Shown piece after piece: positions 49,543 through 64,000 of a stretch of DNA of 64,000 nucleotides (position 1 is the stretch's first letter; each line of letters begins with the position of its first letter). Source of the stretch: Populus alba (Eukaryota > Streptophyta > Magnoliopsida > Malpighiales > Salicaceae); NCBI RefSeq assembly GCF_005239225.2, contig NC_133301.1, positions 13,516,318-13,580,317 on the forward strand, in the 5' to 3' direction. The translations under genes were made by a program, and so were the position numbers. The notes under the pieces are model-generated. The model was not told the DNA's origin, did not search any database, and saw only the letters and a program-made list of their open reading frames with translations.

Positions 49543-49546
49543 TGAT

Positions 49547-49991
49547 TGTTAGGTTTGTTAGGTGTGTTGCCATTTAATGTGCCTAACATTACCATTGACC
49601 AGCTGCCTTTGTTGAAGAAGATGGCAGCCACCCACTCCCATGTGCAGCTGAAGAGAAGCCACCATTAGCCTATAAATAAGGCATGCAAAGAGAGCCAAAT
49701 TGTGAGAGGGAGAATAACGTGAGTGTGTGAAAGAGTGAAGAGAAAGAGAAGAGAAAGGGCTGCTGCCATGGGCAGCAGCCCTGCAGCTGCAAGGGCAGCA
49801 GAGATGTGAGTTGAGTGGATGATCCTCCTCCATGTATTTATTGTATTCTTTCTCTACTCTAATAAAATGGACTCTCTCCCGTGGATGTAGGCGGTTTTGC
49901 CGAACCACGTAAAATATTGTGTCTCAGTGTGCTTAGCCCTCCGTTGAGCAATTATCAGTACATCACCGGTCACCGGATTCCGCGCCCAACA
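49547..49991 (+). repeat. 3' LTR
   Basis: It has the same 445 bases as the 5' LTR as far as I can read. It is followed directly by the second GCCAG target copy. Confidence 0.93.
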
Positions 49992-51914
49992 GCCAGTCCC
50001 ACAGCAAGACTTCAGTCAATGCTACAACCACAATTGTTGCTATTGACAAGAAAAAGCACAGAGAATTGCACAAGATAAAATTAAGGAATTTGTTTTTGCC
50101 TAGCTCCCAACTTATGGATAGTCCAGGCTTGTGTGAGTCACCTTCACTGACGCTCGCCAACTCGAACAAACCTAAGAATAATGAATTGCTCCATGAGCTG
50201 GGATCGTCACTATTGCCATTAGCAGCAGCAGTAGCAGATTTAGTAGCATTGGATGAAGCCCATTCTTGCCACACACCTCCAGGAGGATTCATTCCCACTT
50301 CAAAAGATAATGAGGCAAAGATTGCTGCCAAAATACCAATGCCATTCTTTAATGAACCAACAAACTTTTCCCTTCTAGCTACTGAGCTTCGTTGTTGCTG
50401 AGTGACAATGGATCGCTCTAATCGTTCAACTCGCTCTGTGAGCTCTGCTCCTACATTTCGGATTATTTCTTGTATTTCATCTTCATCATTAGATGCCAAA
50501 TCTAAAGCAGTAAGACCTTCAGAATTAACAGCATTCACATCCACATTAGTCCGTGACAAAAGCCTTACCATCTGCAGAATCAAATTTTCACTTTAATTCA
50601 TTGTGCAATCAACCGCGACTTAACAATAAATTTATGCCATTGAGCTTGCAAGGATAAAGATCTCAAGTTTGAGCCTTTTCTTTGTAGCAAAAACTAAAAA
50701 TAAAAAATAAACAACAATCTATTTGGTTTGACTTTGCCTCCTTGATAAAAAAACTTTCATAATAAAAAAGGATTACAGCAACTAATGAACAACTCAAAAA
50801 AAAAAATCCCATTAACTGACCTGATTACGTACATAATCTCACTATAGACAGCCGAAATTGTTTAATTATCAATACAATTAATGACAGAAATTACTGACAT
50901 AAAACATCCTGTCAGTATTTATTGAGGAATTGCCAACAGAAAGGATTCTATCAATAATTACTCATAGAACTGTAAGAAAGTACTAAAAAATTCATCCTTA
51001 CAGTTTCACCACTTAGCTCAAGTTTTTTTAGTAAAGATGGCTATTCGATATAATATTCTAACTAATTAATAATATTAAATATAAAGTAGTGATGAGATTC
51101 TGCAAGTTTCAACCTGAGAATTTGTTTTTTAAAGAAAAAAAACCTTGAATAACTATATGGTTCATAAAGTAATTTCTAGTGCAAAAGGGATGCATCCGTG
51201 GCTTATAGAACTTCTCAAATTAAAATGCCTCAACAGGCTTCAAGGGTGCTTTTACTACTGGAGCCAAAGTGAACAATCTCTTATTGTGTATTCGTTTTTG
51301 AGGAAAAGAGAAAGACTTGAAAGGAACAGCAAATATCGTTCATTACCTTTGACTTTTTTCCAGCACACGCAAGGTGAAGTATGGTATTACCGCTTGCATC
51401 CACAGCATTGAAAAACTCACTGCCAATATGGTATTGATTGGCAAGCTGAATCAACAACTCTAGTGCCTGGTATCGATTGTGTTTCACGGCAAGGTGCAGA
51501 ACAGTCTCCCTGCTCGAGGTAAGCTCTTTTGCTGATTCAGTTGTAAAAAGCTGTGACAAGATTTCCCTCCTTCCTCTAATGGCAGCCGTGTGAAGGGGAA
51601 TATTTCCGTCCTCGTCTTTTATAAGAGTAAGATCAGGTCGAAGATCAAGCATTCCCTTCACAATCTCCAGGTGCCCTTTTGCTGAGGCCAAATGGATGGG
51701 ACTAAGACCTTGCTGGTTAAGTTCGTCTGCTAATCCAGGATAATTGCATCACTTCCATGGCAAACTGAGTATGACCAAGAAGTGCAGCAACGTGCAATGG
51801 TGTGTTTGACGTCGTGACTGTTACAGTATGGAGGATTAGAGGATCTTGTCGAATTAATTCTTGCAAGGTATTCACATCTCCTCTGAAAGCTGAATCAAAC
51901 CATCTAGCATCCAT

Positions 51915-52439
51915 TGAAATGAATCAATGGTCACATTCCACCGCTCGTACTTTTAAAGGATAAGGAAGGTAAATGAAAAGCTAGAGAACCACTTTATTTT
52001 CTGAGAAATTCCACAAGCGCCAGAGCTGTTTCTGTACACTTCACAGTCCTTTCTTTTCGTATGAAAAAGAAAGCCAAAAGCAAGAAGACTGGCATATAAA
52101 ATGACTTGTGAAATTACACGGAAAGTTCATGCACTTTTGGGTTGATTAAAATAATTTCTCTAAACTTGATTTTTTTCGTATTTTATTCAAGTCCTGCCTC
52201 TAAACGTTTTAAACGATAAATGTGTTCAATGGGCAAATAATTATGTGTGAAACGACTTGGTAAAGTTCCAAAGACCAAGAAACTCTAAATGTTTACTGTG
52301 TTGGACTCCATCAAGTGGGAGACAGAGAAAAATCAACTTTTGTTTTTTGACGAAGCAGTGGTGACAAAACAAAAGCAGAAAGCGGAGGACGTTTGATGTT
52401 TCATTCATTGCATGATTATTTGAGCACTGTACAAATGAA
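51915..52439. other. Ankyrin gene promoter and spacer
   Basis: Upstream of the minus-strand ankyrin gene. No ORF or clear TATA element was fixed. Confidence 0.4.
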
Positions 52440-52960
52440 ATTTTAATGTTATTTCAAGTTCAAGGTACAAGCTCGTGGGGAGAAAGATGATTGTGGTATA
52501 AGACTAAAAACAGTAATGTAAAGTTAAAAATCTTACGAATAAGAAGAAAATTCAGAGGAAAATATATTTTTATTAAGTATTTTTTTTATAAACTCTCTCA
52601 GTTATTCTCTTTATTTTTTATGCTTTTTAATAATATTGAATTACAAGCATATTGGTGTAAAATCCTAAATAATCAAGAAATTAAACTAATACAAGAAAAT
52701 TATAATTTTAATAAGAATTGTATTCTACCAACTGAATCAGTTGACAAATTTATTTAATTCAACAAGTCGATTGGTTCTTTTATTCTTTAGAAAAATCAGA
52801 AATCAAGTTTAATTTTCAATACCCCTTCTTAAACTTGATTTCTTCATAACTCTCAATATATCTTTTATTTGAACCAAAACATAATTTTTTTTGTAGCTTT
52901 GTGAAGATATCTGTGACTTGGTCTTATATTTTCGCATACTTAACTTCAACTTTTTTGTTT
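52440..52960 (-). mobile_element. Remnant of a Copia retrotransposon 3' end
   Basis: Read on the minus strand, 52955 to about 52840 resembles the end of Copia RNase H: VKYAKI, a stop, then DQVTDIFTK, followed by a degraded SYEEIKFKKG. A purine tract (AAGAAGGGGTA) follows at about 52828-52838, then a TG-start stretch consistent with a 3' LTR running to about 52440. The rest of the element and the other LTR are missing. Confidence 0.5.
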
Positions 52961-55576
52961 GTAATACAATTTCTTTAGTGATTAAATTTTGTGTTAATGT
53001 GCTTACTAAAATATTATTTATTTAACATTTTTATTTTAGTAATTTCCAAAGAATTCAAATATATTTTACTGAAAACACGTTATGTTACATAAATTATTAT
53101 TAAGAAAGCGTAAAAAAAATCTTCAACCCATATGAAAATCTCATGTTTTCATAAATTTATTAGTAAACACTACTATATTATGGTTTACATGAAAAAGCTT
53201 TAACCTCATTCTATTTAGTATTTATACTTAAGAAATAAAATGTTAATTTATTTTTTAAATGTTGGGGAAAAACAAAGGGTATCGGGGTAAAGTAAAAGAA
53301 AAGAGGAAATAGGAAAGGAAAAAAACACAAGGAGTGAGGAAAGGGGCTTAGCTCACGCGTTGTCAAGCCCATGCATACCTACCCAAGCGACCTGCACCCT
53401 CCTCGACGGAAAGAAGGAAGGATAGAAAGAAACATGCAGATGATGATATCTAAAATTCCATTTTTAATATTTGTTGTTACAACAAATCATCCAAAATATT
53501 TTCAAAACCTATTTCTATAACAAAGCTCATGCCTTCTTAGGTTTTTTTTTCAACCACTTTTAAACTCCTAAAACCTCCAATCGGCTCGGAGAGCTATGTT
53601 TTATCGATTAAAGGTTAAAAAAGCGTTATTCTATGTTAAAAATTGTTGTTCCATCTGCTCTTTCTCTCCTCCATTTCTCCGACTGGAGGCTCTCTCTCGG
53701 ATGATGGAACCAAGGATCTCTTTGAAAATTGAACGCTTTATAATGGAGGACCAAAAAGACTCCAACAGGTCAAAGGACCAAAACAGAAACCACATCAATC
53801 AGCATTTTAGAATCATAAATTATTCAAAACTAATAGCGTAATTGGACAGTCGTGAAAAAATTAGGGTTGGATTGGGCGAGATTAGATGCAGACTTTGTAT
53901 TTAGATTTGATTTTCCCTGCAAAAAGAAGCTTTTTATTGGAATAGACCGACCAATAGATAACTTTTCGGAGTAGTACATAGGGGGAAAAAAAAAGGAGAA
54001 TGAAAATACATAAGAGTGTGATATTAAGCTTTTAAATGAACTTAAATAATTTGACTCGATATATATAGATTTTATTCACATTAACTTACTTTGTAAATAC
54101 TAAATAGTGATGTAATGATTAAAAAAAATACCTCAAAAAATGTGGTATGTATAGTTATTATTTTATCATCACATAGAATAAAAAAAGAGAAATTCAATCA
54201 AGTAGAGAATTTGGGAGCATCCAATTGGAACAAGGGAGATAATATACAAAATAGAAAAACTTTGTTTCAAACCGAACAAAGCCGAGGGTTATGATACTTC
54301 ACAGTTTGGAGAAAAACCAACCAAGCCCAGTTCTATATAAAAGTTTGGACATAACCACGCCTACGCAGGTATATATGAGATTGTTCTGGGCACAAGGAAC
54401 ACATCTATGAAAGCTACATTATGTTCCGCCCATTAACCTTCATATCATTCATGAGGAAAGAAAAGAAGAAAAACACTACCACCAGGCCACAGCCGGTTGA
54501 ACAATCAACATTTGGATTTTACAAGGGGGTAAAAAAAAAATACCAGTTATTGAGCAGTAACCTTAGCAACACCTGCAGAGAAAAAGATATTCAAAACTTA
54601 ATGCTTGTACACGACTAGGGGAGGAGCAAAAGCAAATGCATACTGAAACTTGGCTAACCTAAAGAAGTTAAAACTGTTTTTTATTTTATTTTTGCAATAT
54701 TAAGACCCAAGTGCTACAAAAATGGACACTAATTCCCCTGCTTCCATGATATGGAACCCATCTAAAATCACTATAACTTTCATATACCTCTGTGTGCGCC
54801 TAAAACATCTGATGTCACTTCCCCTCTACTTTTTCTTTAATTACGATTTTCTCTTCAATAATTTCTTCCTTCTTTCCATTGTAATACTTAAAATCTCTCA
54901 GAAACATATATACCAAAACCCCCCTCTTTTGAATGTTGCAATGAATTGATGTAGTTGTTGATTGGTGTTTGGAAATTCATAATAAAACACAAATAAATTA
55001 TGAAAAAAGAAGTGGATTTTCAATTAAATGCCTTTGTAAAACAAGGACCTGAGAGATTTCTATTTTTATATGAAGAGATTAGGTGATGGAAAAGAGAGGA
55101 GAATTATTGAAGAAAGCAAAGATGAATGAAAAAGAAAGAAGAAAAATCAGAGATATGGCTAGGGTCGGTAGGCTAGAAACTGTATTAGACACGGATGAGG
55201 TGTGAAGGTAATTGTAAAAAGAATCAAAAAGGGTACAGCCTAAGGGAATTAGGTAACTTCTTACTTCTCAGGAGTAAGAAATTATTGCCCTTCCTAAAAT
55301 ATTTTTCCTCGCATAGGATGTTGTATTCAGGGTCCATGTATCTCCGAGTTACAAATCAGAGAGCATATTAAGAAGCAAAAATATTATTTAACAGGTAAGA
55401 TGCAAAAATAACAGGAGAAGAAAATAGTTTTCCAATCATTTTACAGAATGCTGTGCACAGGTTAATTTTTTGCCAGAAAATTTGTTCTGTATACAGAATC
55501 TCCAGGGAATAAAAAATTTCAGAGACTCAATATTACATGCCCTGAAAGACTGCACTTAACATACAAGTAATAAATA
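52961..55576. other. Intergenic, no supported gene
   Basis: AT-rich with some moderate-GC blocks at 53270-53420 and 53590-53840. The ORFs at 53596-53841, 54421-54618 and 54722-54949 have no recognisable domain. The right end holds the CIPK 3' UTR. Confidence 0.45.
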
Positions 55577-61489
<5,913 letters not shown>

Positions 61490-61499
61490 GGTGTAAGTA

Positions 61500-62110
61500 A
61501 CATAAAACAATATATACCAGAGAGCATAGAGTTCTCTAACTTTTTTATCTGGCAAGATCTTTTCACAGATATTCTTCACTGTCATAGGGTTTATGATCAT
61601 CGTGTGGATGACACTCATAGTCATTCTCAATTCATCACTAAAACTTTTGGACAACTCATTATTAATCTTGATTTTGCTGTGTGGCAGCAATTAAGTTGTC
61701 CACGTTTGTTGCTCCTGGATAAATGCTGCCATGTCATTAGAGACTTTTAAGCATCTCATCTCCCCTGAAACTGCTTTCTCTGCCCGTGATACCTGGGTTT
61801 CTATTGAAAAACTATTTCTTGACAACGTGACATCAAGATATATGCACTTGAAATCTGATTTCAGTGAAGCCTCTACGAGCACACGTTCAATGAGTGATTA
61901 TCTTCAATATGTGAAGTCCACCATTGATTCTCTTCAAGCAAATGAATGTTCTCTTTCAGAGAAAGACATAATAACTCAAATTCTGCATGGTTTACTCGAA
62001 GCATACTCTGATGTGGTCACTGTTATGTTTGACGCAAACCTCTGCCATCTTATTAATTTGTTTATACAAGGGAATGCAATAATTTGTACTATCTCAATAT
62101 ATACCGAATT
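61500..62110 (+). pseudogene. Decayed Copia-type gag (UBN2-like) fragment
   Basis: The longest open part, 61731-62117, reads as a retrotransposon gag: LETFKHLISPETAFSARDTW, then SRYMHLKSDF, SMSDYLQYVKSTIDSL and EKDIITQILHGLLEAYSDV. These follow the usual W...LE, L..L, Y, IL.GL..EY order of UBN2 gag. The preceding 61560-61720 carries the upstream gag segment (VWQQ, LLLL) in another frame, so there is at least one frameshift near 61715. There is no zinc knuckle or pol. Confidence 0.7.
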
Positions 62111-62542
62111 ATATTAATATCGGAGAAGAGCTGCATAATATTAGTACTCAGGGTAACTGCGAGGAGAATTGATCAGTAATTTATGTATCTTACCTTGATT
62201 TTAAGGTTGCTAGAAGAGATTGTGTTTTTGAGAAGCAATAACCTATAATTAATATAAATATCTACATAACATGATATATGTCTATTCTATTTATTTATTT
62301 CAATTCTCCATTCCAAATTACTCCAACATGATTTACATGTCAAGATTTTTATTCTTTTTCATCCATTAAAACTTCTGAAACCATGAATTTTCTTTGTGTG
62401 TTTTTAACGAGCTGGTTCATGGACATTATTTTTCAATTTATATTTTGTTTATTTTTTATGTTTTATTTTATATGCGCAGATTCAATGCCTTAAAGTATAA
62501 ACGAGTCCTTTTCCTCAAATCTAGATCCCTTATGAAAGGCTC

Positions 62543-62990
62543 TTTAAAGCAACCGACGGATTTTCTACAACCAACTTGATTGGAGATGGTAGTTCTAGGC
62601 TTTTAGCACTGTGTACAAAGGAAACATTGATGAATTAGATGGAACACTAGTTGCAATCAAAGTTCTTGACCTGCAACGTCGTGGACCGTCTAAGAGTTTC
62701 ATAGATGAATGTGGAGCCTTGAGAAACATTAATTAGGCATCGAAATCTGGTGAAGATCATAACTTCTTGCTCAAGCATTGATTTTCAAGGTAATAATTTT
62801 AAAGCTAAAGGGAGTCTGGAGAAATGGTTGCATCCTACTCAAGAAACACATGATATGATCAGCAGATCAATGAAATTCAGAATCCAAACCTTCTTGAAAG
62901 GATCAACATTGCCAAACCCGTTACGCATTACCGGCACGCGCCACTCAATTGCGTCAGGGCTCCGGAGACCCCTTCCAAATCTAGTTTATG
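62543..62990 (+). pseudogene. Relic of an LRR-XII receptor-like kinase
   Basis: Pieces of a kinase N-lobe in several frames: FKATDGFSTTNLIGDGS, then a frame change and STVYKGNIDELDGTLVAIKV with the ATP-binding Lys, then [11 protein letters not shown]. After another shift come [28 protein letters not shown] and NLLERINIA. This series is typical of XA21/EFR-like (LRR-XII) receptor kinases. The HRD and DFG parts, transmembrane segment and LRRs are missing. Confidence 0.8.
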
Positions 62991-63552
62991 GGAGAATTCC
63001 AACTTGGCGACGAATCGACAACGGAAGATCTAGTTTAGAGACGTTTATGGGAGAATATATCAAATACGCTTGTTGTCTAGATATTTTTTTTCTTAATCAA
63101 ATAGATTTTGATTTGACTGGCAGCGTAGCGGTTTGTTACTTGCGTCGCGGGCATATGAATAGTTTTCAATCTTAAACTTGACTATGAGGCTTGAGTATCC
63201 ACGCTTCAAACCACCGTTCTTAATTCTCCATAACCATGTCCTATTCGTACGGACGTCCATAATTTTATTTTTTATTTTTTAATTATCATCCACTGAATCA
63301 CCTCTTTCTAATGTATAACTGCTTGCTCTCAAACCATTTGCGCTATCTTTGTAGAGCAGAAGGTATCGAGTCCACCCTACGCGCATTATACTTTGTTTTT
63401 TTTATTGATAAATTTGTGCGTTCGTCTACATCTTCACGTGAATTTCTGGGAACTCTCTGTTTTGCTTGTTGACGATAAATTATTTGCTGAATTACATGCC
63501 TTCACGACATGAGAGATACCATCGATCGACCCCTCCTCTTGAATTCACATCC
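62991..63552. other. Spacer before the repeat-protein gene
   Basis: No ORF is recognised. The final stretch is the putative promoter of the gene at 63661. Confidence 0.45.
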
Positions 63553-63559
63553 TATATAT
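63553..63559 (+). promoter_or_regulatory. TATA box of the tandem-repeat gene
   Basis: TATATAT lies 108 bases before the ATG at 63661. A CA-rich leader (CACCAACACCATCAAAGCAG) in between fits a plant 5' UTR. Confidence 0.5.
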
Positions 63560-63660
63560 GGCTGTTTGATCTACAGCTTCTTAACACCAACACCATCAAA
63601 GCAGCAACGATATATACCTCTTCAATCCAATCCGTAAAAGGGAGCCTTTGCAGAGAAAAG

Positions 63661-64000
63661 ATGAGCGATATGAGCTATAAGATCTCTCCATCCACATCCA
63701 ATGGTGGCTATACAGAAAGCGACGTCGTTGGAGCAAAAACGAGTTGCTTGGCTAACGCCCACGATTTGAGCAATATGAGCTGTAAGCTCTCCTCTCCATC
63801 CACGTCCAATGGTGGTTATGCAGAAAGAGACCTCGTAGGGGCAAAAATGAGCTGCTTAGCTAACGCCCACGATTTGAGCTCTAAGCTCTCCTCTCCATCC
63901 ACATCCAATGGTCGTTGTACAGAAAGCGACGTCGTTGGAGCAAAAATGAGTTGCTTGGCTAACGCCCACGATTTGAGCAATATGAGCTCTAAGCTCTCCT
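63661..64000 (+). CDS. Tandem-repeat protein of unknown function, cut by the window edge
   Basis: An ATG at 63661 opens a frame with no stop to the window end (113 codons so far). After MSD it consists of repeat units starting at 63670, 63775, about 63877 and 63985, of 35, 33 and 36 residues plus a partial fourth. Each unit reads roughly MSxKLSSPSTSNG, then ExDVVGAKMS, CLANAHDLSN. Unit length varies by whole codons (an NM pair or one Ser lost) and the frame is kept. Each unit has a conserved Cys, with an extra Cys in places. There is no signal peptide or membrane segment. I recognise no family. Third-position changes together with a kept frame suggest it is translated. The 3' end lies outside the window. 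Confidence 0.6.
   Translation, partial: MSDMSYKISPSTSNGGYTESDVVGAKTSCLANAHDLSNMSCKLSSPSTSNGGYAERDLVGAKMSCLANAHDLSSKLSSPSTSNGRCTESDVVGAKMSCLANAHDLSNMSSKLS

Larger units (their letters stand above)
46103..49991 (+). mobile_element. Non-autonomous LTR retrotransposon, 3,889 bp, very recent
   Basis: It has two direct LTRs of 445 bp, each TG...CA, with no difference seen by eye over their length. A primer-binding site matches initiator tRNA-Met, and a polypurine tract precedes the 3' LTR. The target duplication GCCAG is at 46098-46102 and 49992-49996. The internal 3.0 kb encodes no gag, protease, integrase or reverse transcriptase. It contains a CG-rich CGAGCC repeat (46970-47030), GAACAGTA motifs (46815-46855) and two tandem-repeat blocks. 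It must be mobilised by enzymes of another element. Size and lack of coding place it near TRIM/LARD types. Confidence 0.95.
45889..51914 (-). pseudogene. BDA1-like ankyrin-repeat/PGG-domain gene, split by an LTR retrotransposon
   Basis: Plasma-membrane ankyrin protein of the BDA1/ACD6-like class, several of which act in plant immunity. Exon 1 (51914-51347) starts MDARWFDSAFRGDV and encodes four or five ankyrin repeats (NTPLHVAALLG, NIPLHTAAIRG, ETVLHLAVKHN, NTILHLACAG). Exon 2 starts at 50571 with another repeat, then a PGG domain (KNGIGILAAIFASLSFEVGMNPPGG shortened to its ends) and membrane helices. Exon 2 is cut at 49992 by the retrotransposon and resumes at 46097, ending at the TGA at 45889-45891. 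Ignoring the insert and one copy of the 5-bp duplication, the frame is continuous, with about 451 residues. Exon 1 also has a one-base shift at about 51743 (right after codons for EVMQ), giving an early stop. The gene is therefore doubly damaged here. Confidence 0.88.

Noticed and set aside
63661..64000. CRISPR-like array reading of the repeats
   Set aside because: Units are 99-108 bp and contiguous, without spacers, and keep an open frame in a plant genome.

Overview
This is nuclear DNA from a woody dicot, most probably Salicaceae (Populus-like). The evidence is spliced plant genes with short AT-rich introns, plant-only families (CIPK, BDA1-like ankyrin/PGG, DOXC dioxygenases), a nuclear tRNA-Glu and many plant transposon traces. 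The genus is an inference from overall resemblance. There are no operons; each gene is described with its exon chain, and most of the sequence is AT-rich intergenic DNA or introns.

Layout. 1-4.4 kb: a possible Helitron 3' end, a foldback element and a young tRNA-derived SINE with a 12-bp target duplication. 4.4-7.2 kb (+): a GH79 heparanase-like (GUS3-type) gene, convergent with 7.8-15.3 kb (-), a 15-exon plastid PHT4;3-type anion/phosphate transporter with one GC-AG intron. 17.0 kb: tRNA-Glu(UUC). 18.5-25.4 kb (+): a tandem cluster of SRG1-like 2-oxoglutarate dioxygenases, with one frame-broken copy, one chimeric pseudogene and one intact copy. 28.1-33.7 kb (+): INTS7 (Integrator subunit 7, EMB1895-type), intact. 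35.5 kb: a HAD-hydrolase fragment. 36.4-42.3 kb: a small inverted family of coiled-coil, Pro/Ser/Thr-rich proteins with a third, fragmentary copy. 45.9-51.9 kb (-): a BDA1-like ankyrin/PGG gene split by a 3,889-bp non-autonomous LTR retrotransposon whose two 445-bp LTRs look identical. 52.4-53.0 kb: a Copia remnant. 55.6-60.3 kb (-): an intact 14-exon CIPK23-type kinase gene. 61.5-63.0 kb: a Copia gag relic and an LRR-XII receptor-kinase relic. From 63.66 kb to the right edge: an open reading frame made of near-identical 33-36-residue repeats, of unknown function, running out of the window.

Five otherwise well-preserved genes carry small indels that break the frame: the heparanase (two), the transporter, dioxygenase 1, coiled-coil gene A and the ankyrin gene. 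INTS7, CIPK23 and dioxygenase 3 are clean. Some lesions lie in homopolymers or microsatellites, so residual assembly error and real gene decay must be separated. The retrotransposon insertion is not an assembly slip: it has both LTRs, a primer-binding site, a polypurine tract and a matching 5-bp target duplication.

Functional links between neighbours are not evident. CIPK23 acts in K+/nitrate transport signalling, PHT4;3 in plastid anion transport, INTS7 in snRNA 3' processing and the dioxygenases in specialised metabolism.
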